Assembly (NCBI GenBank): GCA_947643165.1
Contig: CANRVB010000004.1
Span: forward strand, 62,001-126,000
DNA: 64,000 bases
Source of the DNA: an uncultured Porphyromonadaceae bacterium
Lineage (GTDB): Bacteria > Bacteroidota > Bacteroidia > Bacteroidales > Muribaculaceae
Direction of reading: 5' to 3'
Part shown: positions 18,629 through 26,140 of the stretch, piece after piece
Layout of the letters: each line of letters opens with the position of its first letter
Numbering within the stretch: the stretch's first letter is position 1
Notes under the pieces: model-generated
What the model was told of the DNA's origin: nothing
Database searches by the model: none
The model's input: the letters and a program-made list of their open reading frames with translations, nothing else
Program-made: the position numbers and the translations under genes

Positions 18629-19186
18629 ATGGATATCGTTTCACGCTTAAAGATATTTCTGAACCATCTGGGCATTCAGGTGACGCAGTTTGCCGACATA
18701 TGCTCTATCCCCCGCCCCACTATGTCGCAATTGCTCAACGGCCGAAATAAGAAGGTGAGCAACGAACTGATCGGCAAAATCCACACAGCCTATCCCGAGT
18801 TATCGGTACTGTGGCTTATGTTTGGTCAAGGAGATATGCTTGCCGACGGATTTACGCCAACCTCAGAGCCTAAAACTACCTCTACAATCAATTTTGAGGC
18901 TACCAAATCCCATGAGTCTGAGCTACATGATGCAATATATGGTTATGAAAACACTGCTGAGGATTTTTCGTCCAAAAAAAATTCCGGGCCTTCGATAACT
19001 CATATTCCCGGAATACCCTCCACATCACCAAAAAGTATGACGGATGCAGCTGAAGCTCCCACAACACCCTCAGACGGCGCACTATTTCCCGATGATCCTG
19101 ACCACGACCATACTAAGAAAGTAGTAAACATAATAGTATATTACAGCGATAACAGCTTCGAGTCTTTCGTCCCCGGAAAGTTTTAG
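18629..19186 (+). CDS. Helix-turn-helix (XRE-like) regulator with long disordered linker
   Basis: The start MDIVSRLKIFLNHLGIQ is chosen because it lies about 60 bases after a good promoter; the track start is too early. The 185-residue protein has an N-terminal HTH of the type seen in Bacteroidota (VTQFADICSIPRPTMSQLLNGRNKKVSNELIGKI, about 18-51), followed by YPELSVLWLMFGQGDML. A 100-residue low-complexity region rich in Ser, Thr and Pro follows, then a short hydrophobic C-terminal block (VVNIIVYYSDNSFESFVP). It presumably binds DNA; the target and signal are unknown. It is monocistronic between the AT-rich gap and a strong terminator. Confidence 0.8.
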   Translation: MDIVSRLKIFLNHLGIQVTQFADICSIPRPTMSQLLNGRNKKVSNELIGKIHTAYPELSVLWLMFGQGDMLADGFTPTSEPKTTSTINFEATKSHESELHDAIYGYENTAEDFSSKKNSGPSITHIPGIPSTSPKSMTDAAEAPTTPSDGALFPDDPDHDHTKKVVNIIVYYSDNSFESFVPGKF

Positions 19187-19223
19187 CCGAGGCTATTATC
19201 ACTCCCCTGTTTCCACGCACAAA

Positions 19224-19286
19224 GATCCGGCTGTGAAGCTAATGCAGTGTGTAATGCAGCAGCTTCACAGCCGGATCCTGTTTTTT
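19224..19286 (+). terminator. Terminator after the HTH regulator
   Basis: A 17-bp perfect stem (GATCCGGCTGTGAAGCT with its complement) closes a 20-base loop and is followed by CTG and TTTTTT. It lies 37 bases past the regulator stop codon and separates it from the convergent ThiE-like gene. Confidence 0.9.
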
Positions 19287-19305
19287 ATATCGCTTTAGTT
19301 TGCAG

Positions 19306-19896
19306 TCAGGCTCCAGGATTGATGTCGAGCAGTTTCTCCATCACCTTTGAGGTATATAGCATTGGATCGTCAGCTTCAGTAATAGCATCAGACATAGCAA
19401 ATCCGTTTACACCGCAGGCAAGCACATCGTCAATATTATCCAGAGCTACCGGGCCGGCATAGACCAGTGCTATATCCATGCTTGCAGCGCGCACATCTGA
19501 TACAAGGTTTTTGAGTTCGGCCATCGGCATACATGCTATCGACACATAGTCGACATCCATACCTTTAAGGTTCAGTATATCCTGCAGGCATGAGACGCTC
19601 ACACCGATGATAGCACCAGCACCCAGCCGCTCCCTAACACTGCGTGCAATGGTAGGATCAGATAGATGTATACCAGACACCTTCAGCTCTTCCACCACTT
19701 CTTCATGATCTCTTATGAGTAGAAAGGCATTGTTGTTGCGGCATATGTCAATCACATCGAGAGCTGCGTTTCTCACATCGTTGTCGCTCTCCTGTGGCAG
19801 ATTCAACTCTATCCATCGGCAACCGCCCTCCACCACCATGCTCACTTGTTGCAGAGTGGTGTACTTATCCGATTTCTTTGAAATGTATTGTAGCAT
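19306..19896 (-). CDS. Thiamine-phosphate synthase/TenI-like TIM-barrel protein
   Basis: A 196-residue TIM-barrel protein with the order of ThiE/TenI proteins: EGGCRWIELNLP at the first strands, FLLIRDHEEVVEELKVSGIHLSDPT in the middle, GAGAIIGVSVSCLQDI, DYVSIACMPMA and a final VNGFAMSDAI phosphate-binding segment. In true ThiE the middle block reads close to INDRxDLA..ADGVHLGQ; here the Asn-Asp and Gln positions are changed. It may therefore be a TenI-like or orphan member rather than a thiamine-phosphate synthase. No other thi gene and no convincing TPP riboswitch is present. A TAATTTTG box occurs upstream at 20024-20031 (minus). Confidence 0.65.
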   Translation of the reverse strand: MLQYISKKSDKYTTLQQVSMVVEGGCRWIELNLPQESDNDVRNAALDVIDICRNNNAFLLIRDHEEVVEELKVSGIHLSDPTIARSVRERLGAGAIIGVSVSCLQDILNLKGMDVDYVSIACMPMAELKNLVSDVRAASMDIALVYAGPVALDNIDDVLACGVNGFAMSDAITEADDPMLYTSKVMEKLLDINPGA

Positions 19897-20125
19897 ATCA
19901 CATGTTTTATTGATCGCCGCCAGTCTATCCCGAACTGTCAGGATATCCTTAGGCTGTGTTCATTTAGATAAAAACGCCTGGCCTTTAGAAAAGGTTGATC
20001 ACGGCAATCTCCGGTTCATGCAGCAAAATTAATCATTTATCATCAGTTTATCCATCAGACTTTACAACTTTTAGCCTCTGACTGTTGTTGTGAGTGTGTA
20101 ATAATATTCATCCAACGCTTAGATT

Positions 20126-21433
20126 ATGCAAACACGTCGCTTAGTTTTGGTTATAGCTATATCTGCCGCAGCCATGGCAACTTCAGTGTCGTCACAGGCC
20201 AAAGATATGGTCGATATGCAGCTTGACTCATTGAAGCAGCAACATAAATTTATAATGATTGACGGTGAGAGACCATCTGATGATTCACTCCGGACTGTGC
20301 TCGACCGTTTTTATCTCGATCAGTTCCGCAGCTTTCAGGACCCGGCAGCACCATACTTCCTTTTTATGAGTCGCGACTCTCAGTTGGCAATGGGTATCGG
20401 CGGTTGCGTTCGGCTACGTGGATGGTACGACTGGGGCGGTGCCATACCCTCCAACGGTTTTGTACCCGCACTAATCCCCATGGAACCTAATCCAACATCG
20501 CGCAAACGACTCGGATCCACACCTGCGGGTACTGCCCTGTTTTTTAGAGTTATCGGCCGCGCCCGTAATATAAATTATCAACTCTATATCGAAACCAACT
20601 TCAATGGCTACAACGGGCGTGATCTCCACCTGAAAAAAGCTTACGCAATAATCAATGACTGGACCATAGGCTACGCTAACTCTACATTCAGTGATCCTGC
20701 GGCATTGCCACCGACAGTCGATGCACAAGGACCAAACAATAAAATGGCTGTGACCGACGTGCTCGTCCGATGGCTAAAACCGATCGATAAGAAATGGAGT
20801 ATAGCCATATCGGCAGAGACCCCAGCACAACAGGTAGACGTGCAGGACAGCCTTACCCAGAAATGTGATGAATGGCTTCCTGACTTCGCTGCATTCATAC
20901 AGTATGAATGGGCAAAAGGACAGCATATACGTCTTGCCGGCATCTTACGAACCATGCCATACCGCGATATGCTTGCCGGCAAGAACCACAATGTTATCGG
21001 AGGAGGTATGCAGCTTAGTCTCATAGCACACCCCCACAGCCAGCTCACATGTTACGGCACTATCACCGCAGGACGTGGCACGGCAAGCCTCGGAGGCGAT
21101 ATGCTTGTAGGCAACTACGATCTTGTCAGCGATCCCGACAAGCCAGGCAAACTATACGCCCCGTGGGCATATGGATGGGATGCGGCCTTACAATGGAATT
21201 TCAAGCCAAACCTGTTTGTATCGGCAACCATAGGACAATCCCGTTATCTGCCTTCTCATACTGAGCCCGGCAGTAATTATAAATACGGACTCTATAGCGC
21301 AGTAAACATATTTTGGAACATGACACCGCGAATGCAGGTAGGCGCAGAATTGAATCTCGGCCGACGCAATAACTTCAATGGCGAGCATCGTGGGGCACAG
21401 AGAATCGGCGCCATGTGTCAATTCTCATTCTGA
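20126..21433 (+). CDS. DcaP-like outer-membrane porin
   Basis: A 435-residue outer-membrane beta-barrel protein. An N-terminal signal peptide (about 1-25, ending near SSQAKD) is followed by a short helical region (MVDMQLDSLKQQHKF). The barrel has alternating strands and segments typical of DcaP-like porins, including GGCVRLRGWYDWGGAIPSNGFVP, YQLYIETNFNGYNGRDLHLKKAYAII and a terminal aromatic strand ending FSF, as required for BAM recognition. DcaP-family porins form trimeric channels for small, often anionic molecules; the substrate here is unknown. The gene is monocistronic, bounded by stem-loop terminators. Confidence 0.8.
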   Translation: MQTRRLVLVIAISAAAMATSVSSQAKDMVDMQLDSLKQQHKFIMIDGERPSDDSLRTVLDRFYLDQFRSFQDPAAPYFLFMSRDSQLAMGIGGCVRLRGWYDWGGAIPSNGFVPALIPMEPNPTSRKRLGSTPAGTALFFRVIGRARNINYQLYIETNFNGYNGRDLHLKKAYAIINDWTIGYANSTFSDPAALPPTVDAQGPNNKMAVTDVLVRWLKPIDKKWSIAISAETPAQQVDVQDSLTQKCDEWLPDFAAFIQYEWAKGQHIRLAGILRTMPYRDMLAGKNHNVIGGGMQLSLIAHPHSQLTCYGTITAGRGTASLGGDMLVGNYDLVSDPDKPGKLYAPWAYGWDAALQWNFKPNLFVSATIGQSRYLPSHTEPGSNYKYGLYSAVNIFWNMTPRMQVGAELNLGRRNNFNGEHRGAQRIGAMCQFSF

Positions 21434-21462
21434 CAGACTCGACAGAAATTATATACAAGACA

Positions 21463-21512
21463 AAGCAGACAGGATCCGAGTCCAAATTAAGTGGGGCGGA
21501 TCCTGTCTGCTT
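21463..21512. terminator. Shared stem-loop between porin and lipoprotein genes
   Basis: A 16-bp perfect inverted repeat (AAGCAGACAGGATCCG and complement) around an 18-base loop lies between two convergent genes. T tracts are weak on both sides, so it is a probable but not ideal terminator for both. Confidence 0.7.
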
Positions 21513-21534
21513 CAGTTCGGTTAGTCTTGTGATT

Positions 21535-22371
21535 TTACTTATCAGAGTCTTTAAATGTCCGTGCTTGCTGGCTGCGCGAGATGGTGAGTTGTTGCTCAAG
21601 CTTGTTCTTTTGCATCTGAAGCAAGCGGAGTCGGCTGAATACCACCGATGCCGAATAAACCTCAGCAAGAGCATCCAACTGAGGCTTTGTCATTGTAATC
21701 GAACGGTTAGTGGCGCCGACAAATGTAAGTTTTACCGGCTGGCCGATATGTGACAGGGCAAACCGACCGAGAGTGTCGCATTCGGCTTGAGTGAATGTGA
21801 TAATCTCAGAACCTCGCGAACGATCATTTCTCTCACCATCGGGCTGCACAGTGGCGCTACGGGCCTCCTCACCGCCCGCTGAAAGCATGACTCCGAGGCT
21901 CTTGGTCCCACCTTTGGCCGATGATATAAGATAGAAAACGCCGTCAGGTGATATGCGAGCATGCAACCCCTCCGTAGATTCGACCGCCACATCCTTTTGT
22001 GATGAAGCTATGTAATATCCCTCTACCGGATTCGAGACGAAAGTCATAACCGACTTTAGATTTTCAGCGTCAGTCTTTGCGATAACAGAAAGGCTATCGT
22101 TTGTCTGCAAATCTTTTAGGGTCTGCCCCTCGATAGCTTTAGCCCGAAGATACATTCCGTTACGCCTAACTTCCACCTCACCCGGATACAATGAGTCGAT
22201 TGAATCAAGCAACGCGATAGCATTGGTGTAATTGCCTGATTCCACAGATTCCGAAGCACTTTCATATAGATTGTTGGCTTTATCCGAGGCGCTATTCGAA
22301 CAGGCCGACATTGCTACGGCAAGAACAGTTGCATAGAGTACTTTAAATTTATCAGATGGTTCGTTCAACAT
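21535..22371 (-). CDS. Predicted lipoprotein coupled to relA
   Basis: A 278-residue protein with a lipoprotein signal peptide: hydrophobic VLYATVLAVAMSAC with the acylated cysteine at 24. The following part (ASDKANNLYESASESVESGNYTNAIALLDSIDSLYPG) looks like one TPR-type helical repeat. A globular middle and a C-terminal coiled coil (VVFSRLRLLQMQKNKLEQQLTISRSQ) follow. No named family is recognised. The ATG lies inside the last 20 bases of the RelA gene, so translation is probably coupled. It may serve the cell envelope; a functional link to the stringent response is only positional. Confidence 0.7.
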   Translation of the reverse strand: MLNEPSDKFKVLYATVLAVAMSACSNSASDKANNLYESASESVESGNYTNAIALLDSIDSLYPGEVEVRRNGMYLRAKAIEGQTLKDLQTNDSLSVIAKTDAENLKSVMTFVSNPVEGYYIASSQKDVAVESTEGLHARISPDGVFYLISSAKGGTKSLGVMLSAGGEEARSATVQPDGERNDRSRGSEIITFTQAECDTLGRFALSHIGQPVKLTFVGATNRSITMTKPQLDALAEVYSASVVFSRLRLLQMQKNKLEQQLTISRSQQARTFKDSDK

Positions 22372-24562
22372 TTTTAATTCCTTTTACTGTCTTGATTTTT
22401 CTGATTATGCTTTCAAGAGCCTCTGTATTCGACACGCCTATCACAAGGTATCCATTGAACACGCCATCGTGAGAATCAATGGAGATGTTGCGCAAAGTAG
22501 TCGATGACTCTTTACTTATTATTGAGGTTATATTTGTTACGATACCTATGTCATCAGTTCCAACTATTCGTAATGTGGCCGGGAACTGCTGTCCTACTTT
22601 TCCGGACCATCGCGTCGAAATAACACGATATGGGTAGCGGTCCTTGATATTCCGTGCGTTCGGGCAGTCAGATCGATGTATCTTTATCACACCCTCGGCT
22701 GATACAAAGCCAAACACATCATCACCATATATCGGATTGCAGCAGCGTGCCATACGATAATTCAGGCCCTTGACATTGTCGCCGATTACAAGCACCTCGT
22801 TACCGGCAGCATCTCTATCTTCATCCTGAGCCTGCTGTAATGTGAAATCTCCCGCAGAGCGCGTCACTCCGCTCTCCGCTCCGATATTCTCGATCGACTC
22901 GTATTCTGACAATATGCGTGATACATCAATCTTTTCATCGGCTATTTCAGCATAGAATGCAGTCACAGTCTTATAGCCAAGCCGCTTGATTATCTTGCTC
23001 ATGGTAGCCTCGTCAATCTCTACCTTTCGGTTTTTGAGCCGGCGCTGCAGCAATTCTCTTCCAAGTTCTGAAGCTCTGTTCTCACGTTCTTTCAGTGTCT
23101 GTCTGATCTTGCTTTTGGCCTTTGAGGTGACGACTATATTGAGCCAATCAGGCTTGGGCTGTTGCGTTGATGCTGTCAGTATTTCGACTGTATCACCACT
23201 GTGTAGTTTGTGGTTCAGACGGCAATTGCGGCCGTTCACACGACCGCCGGTACAGCAACATCCGAGATTGGAATGGATATTGAATGCAAAGTCGAGAACC
23301 GTGGCGCCGAGCGGTAGTTTATAAAGATCACCTTTGGGGGTGAAAACAAAGACCTCCTTATCATACATGTCGAGTTTCATGTTTTTCATGAGCTCGGTGG
23401 GTCCTACTTCAGCAGTCTCAAGTATTTCCCTGACATGATTCATCCAGTCATCCAGATTGTTTTCGCTCTTTATGCCTTTATATTTCCAATGTGCGGCAAT
23501 GCCTTTCTCGGCAATCTCATCCATGCGACGTGTTCTTATCTGCACTTCCACCCATTTGTCCTGTGGACCATGGACTGTGATGTGCAGCGACTCGTATCCA
23601 TTGGACTTGGGTATGCTGAGCCAATCTTTAAGTCGCGCCGGATTAGGTTGATACATGTCTGTCACGACAGAATATGCCAACCAGCAATCGCTGCGTTCAC
23701 GTTTTACCGGAGTGTCGATTATTATACGTATCGCAAACAAATCATATATATGATCAAGATCGGTGTTCTGCTTCTTCATCTTGTTCCAGATGGAGTAGAT
23801 TGACTTTGTCCGGCCCTTGATCTCGAAATTAAGCCCCTCGATTTCAAGGGCTTTCTTTACCGGATTTATGAAAGCATCGATATAGGCATCTCTTTTCTGC
23901 TTGGTCTCATTGAGCTTTCTGGCTATACGCTGATACATTTCACGGTTGGTGTATTTAAGCGACATATCCTCAAGATCGCTCTTTATCGCATAAAGGCCAA
24001 GTCTATGAGCCAGCGGAGCATACAGGTAGGCGGCTTCGCATGCCACCATTCTCACCAGCTCCGTATCTGGATGGTGGTTGATGGCTTTCATAAGAACCAA
24101 CCTCTCCACTATCATTATGAGTATCACCCTTATGTCCTCGGCAAACGTCAGCAAAAGTTTCCGGAAATTATCGGGATCGGTAGCTGCGGCGTGCCGTCCA
24201 TAGAGTGTTGATACTTTAAGCAATCCACGGATAAGTGTGGCTATATCATTACCCCACTGCGCTTCAACCTTCTCTACGTCATAAAGTCCAGCCTTGCATA
24301 ATGAATGCAGCAGAATGGCAAGCACCATATTGCGGTCAGCATTTATGGCTTCGCAAAGCATCAACGCAGTGAGCATACTGTGTGATGCCGGATCGACAGG
24401 CGACTCTAACGGTGCAATTTCATCGTGCTTGCAATCCTTCAGGATCCTGTGCACTGCCATAAAATCTTCCTTCTCCACTATCCCGCGAGTCATTGTTGCC
24501 AGATCGCGATATAACAGTGGAAGGCTCTTTATTTCTGCATAATTGATCTTCTTCTGTGACAT
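22352..24562 (-). CDS. relA: RelA-type (p)ppGpp synthetase with degenerate hydrolase domain
   Basis: A long RelA/SpoT homologue of 736 residues from the ATG at 24562 (the track adds GTG-CTC). The synthetase domain is intact: GRTKSIYSIWNKM (about 252-264), Asp in IYDLFAIRI (276), YESLHITV and EVQIRT with its Glu near 341. TGS (KEVFVFTPKGDLYKLP), a ZFD-like and a C-terminal ACT domain follow. In the N-terminal HD domain the metal-binding His-Asp pair reads LLHSL (88-89) and the distal Asp is Glu in IVERL, so hydrolase activity is probably lost. It makes the stringent-response alarmone. A promoter is visible upstream. Confidence 0.93.
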   Translation of the reverse strand: MSQKKINYAEIKSLPLLYRDLATMTRGIVEKEDFMAVHRILKDCKHDEIAPLESPVDPASHSMLTALMLCEAINADRNMVLAILLHSLCKAGLYDVEKVEAQWGNDIATLIRGLLKVSTLYGRHAAATDPDNFRKLLLTFAEDIRVILIMIVERLVLMKAINHHPDTELVRMVACEAAYLYAPLAHRLGLYAIKSDLEDMSLKYTNREMYQRIARKLNETKQKRDAYIDAFINPVKKALEIEGLNFEIKGRTKSIYSIWNKMKKQNTDLDHIYDLFAIRIIIDTPVKRERSDCWLAYSVVTDMYQPNPARLKDWLSIPKSNGYESLHITVHGPQDKWVEVQIRTRRMDEIAEKGIAAHWKYKGIKSENNLDDWMNHVREILETAEVGPTELMKNMKLDMYDKEVFVFTPKGDLYKLPLGATVLDFAFNIHSNLGCCCTGGRVNGRNCRLNHKLHSGDTVEILTASTQQPKPDWLNIVVTSKAKSKIRQTLKERENRASELGRELLQRRLKNRKVEIDEATMSKIIKRLGYKTVTAFYAEIADEKIDVSRILSEYESIENIGAESGVTRSAGDFTLQQAQDEDRDAAGNEVLVIGDNVKGLNYRMARCCNPIYGDDVFGFVSAEGVIKIHRSDCPNARNIKDRYPYRVISTRWSGKVGQQFPATLRIVGTDDIGIVTNITSIISKESSTTLRNISIDSHDGVFNGYLVIGVSNTEALESIIRKIKTVKGIKNVERTI

Positions 24563-24591
24563 GAGCACACATTTTTAGAATAAGAGTTCCA

Positions 24592-24624
24592 CAAAATTAG
24601 ACTTTTCTGCACAATCTGACCAAA
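24592..24624 (-). promoter_or_regulatory. Promoter for relA
   Basis: On the minus strand TTTG (complement of 24621-24624) is followed after 21 bp by TAATTTTG (complement of 24592-24599), about 30 bases before the relA ATG. Confidence 0.65.
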
Positions 24625-24670
24625 AATCATAACCGTTTATGTGTTATAATTACTTAACTTAGCGGTCGAA

Positions 24671-25942
24671 ATGAGAAACCGAAGTGTCATAATAGGCTTA
24701 AACTTGATATTTTTGTCGCATGGTATTGCTGTGGGGCAGTCGGCGAGTGTGTCTGATAAGATGTTGGAAATCAATCAGTCGGTCAGAAATCAACTTGACC
24801 GCGAGTATATACCGTTGTACACTGGTTCTAAAGTGGAATTTGGTCCGATCTGGGAAACAATCTCAAGTAATACTCAGGAGGGGTTCCGACTCCAAGCTGC
24901 CGCTCGTACGACCTCATATTTCTCTGAAAATGTGAGGTTAGCGGCCAAGATAGCCTATGGATTCAGAGATTACCGTGTGAAATATGGCGGAGAAATGACA
25001 GTGAGAGTACGTCCTGATGGCGAGGTGCTACTGAAATATGACTATGATACAGACTTCATAGGGCAATATTTGCCTTTCGGGATGTCGCACCATAGCCTTA
25101 AACAGTCATTCATGCGTCGCACTAACAGATGGATTGATTATCGTCGTTCGGCTCGTGCAGGATACAGGTACCAGGCCTCTTCAGGTTTGACATGGACAGG
25201 CAGTCTTGTTCATGACCGATATAAGTCGGGCAGGTATACGCCATATGTAAGCATGCATGACAGTGTGGCCTTGAGCGTGTCTTCTACTTATTTCTTGGCT
25301 CAGGTAGAGTACACCCCGGATATGAACACCCGTCGGTCCACATGGTTTGCCTATCCACATTTCTCGATTGCCCAGTCTATGGGACCATCGGGTATGCCAG
25401 GGGCCACGTTTGCAAATGTCGCTACACTCATTGAAGTTGCCGCAAGATTCAGAATTGCAGATCTTGGGAGTCTTTCCGCTACTCTTCGGGGGGCTGCCAC
25501 ATGGACGCACACGCCATATCCGGCCATGACGTTGCCATCTGCCAACCTGTCGAGACGTTACGTGTACTCCACTTTCATGCTTATGCAACCTATGGAGTTG
25601 ACAGCCGATCGTCACCTGTCCCTGTTTATGAGCTATTCGCCGGAGGGTCGGCTGCTCGGCCTTGTTCCTATGTTCCGGGATCTGGGTCTGTGCTCATTTA
25701 TAACAATGAATACGGCCATTGGTCATCTAAGCTCAAATAACCGACCAATCAATGATGAAGGTTTACCTGCATACCCAATTTATACCAGTACATTCGATGG
25801 GCTGAAACCTTATATGGAATTGTCGATAGGCATTGGTAGCCTGAAACATAGGATCCGTATAGACTATGTGTGGCGTCTGACTTACCGTAAAACTCCCGAG
25901 GCCGATATGTCGGGACTGAGAGTAGGGGTTGACATACATTGA
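24671..25942 (+). CDS. DUF5686-like outer-membrane barrel, short form
   Basis: A 423-residue predicted outer-membrane protein with a signal peptide (about 1-23, cleaved near GQSAS). The segment VEFGPIWETISSNTQEGFRLQAAARTTSYFSENVRLAAKIAYGFRD closely follows the pattern at the start of the C-terminal barrel of DUF5686 proteins, which are normally about 800 residues with an N-terminal carboxypeptidase-regulatory-like domain. Here only the barrel remains. The C-terminus ends VGVDIH rather than with an aromatic residue. It may be a dedicated short member or a remnant. No transport function can be assigned. Confidence 0.6.
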   Translation: MRNRSVIIGLNLIFLSHGIAVGQSASVSDKMLEINQSVRNQLDREYIPLYTGSKVEFGPIWETISSNTQEGFRLQAAARTTSYFSENVRLAAKIAYGFRDYRVKYGGEMTVRVRPDGEVLLKYDYDTDFIGQYLPFGMSHHSLKQSFMRRTNRWIDYRRSARAGYRYQASSGLTWTGSLVHDRYKSGRYTPYVSMHDSVALSVSSTYFLAQVEYTPDMNTRRSTWFAYPHFSIAQSMGPSGMPGATFANVATLIEVAARFRIADLGSLSATLRGAATWTHTPYPAMTLPSANLSRRYVYSTFMLMQPMELTADRHLSLFMSYSPEGRLLGLVPMFRDLGLCSFITMNTAIGHLSSNNRPINDEGLPAYPIYTSTFDGLKPYMELSIGIGSLKHRIRIDYVWRLTYRKTPEADMSGLRVGVDIH

Positions 25943-25978
25943 ACAAACATATCGTGGCCTACAAATTATAGAAATATC

Positions 25979-26009
25979 TTTGTCAGGTCGTATAGAATCG
26001 TTACCTTTG
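25979..26009 (+). promoter_or_regulatory. Promoter for purL
   Basis: TTTG (25979-25982), a 19-bp spacer and TACCTTTG (26002-26009) form a near-perfect consensus promoter. It gives a leader of about 125 bases that contains the hairpin at 26032-26065. Confidence 0.75.
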
Positions 26010-26031
26010 CAGTGGTAAAAATGGAGTCTTG

Positions 26032-26065
26032 AGCCCGCTCGCCATCCATGACGGACGGGCTTTTT
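26032..26065 (+). terminator. Terminator-like hairpin in the purL leader
   Basis: AGCCCG pairs with CGGGCT around an 18-base loop that can pair partly further, and TTTTT follows directly. It lies downstream of the purL promoter and 75 bases before the purL ATG. It can be read either as the terminator of the upstream barrel gene (90 bases after its stop) or as an attenuator of purL. Confidence 0.6.
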
Positions 26066-26140
26066 GAGAAAGGATGACAATCCAGCCGCAGACTTTATTT
26101 ACGTTTAATAAACCGTTATACATTCGCTTATACCTCAGCA

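Noticed and set aside
18433-18750. 105-residue plus-strand ORF overlapping the HTH gene
   Set aside because: It is an alternative frame of the regulator region that starts before the predicted promoter; its translation has no features.
19224-21512. Shared GGATCCTGT sequence in the two terminators flanking the porin region
   Set aside because: The common stretch is only nine bases, inside unrelated stems; probably coincidence.
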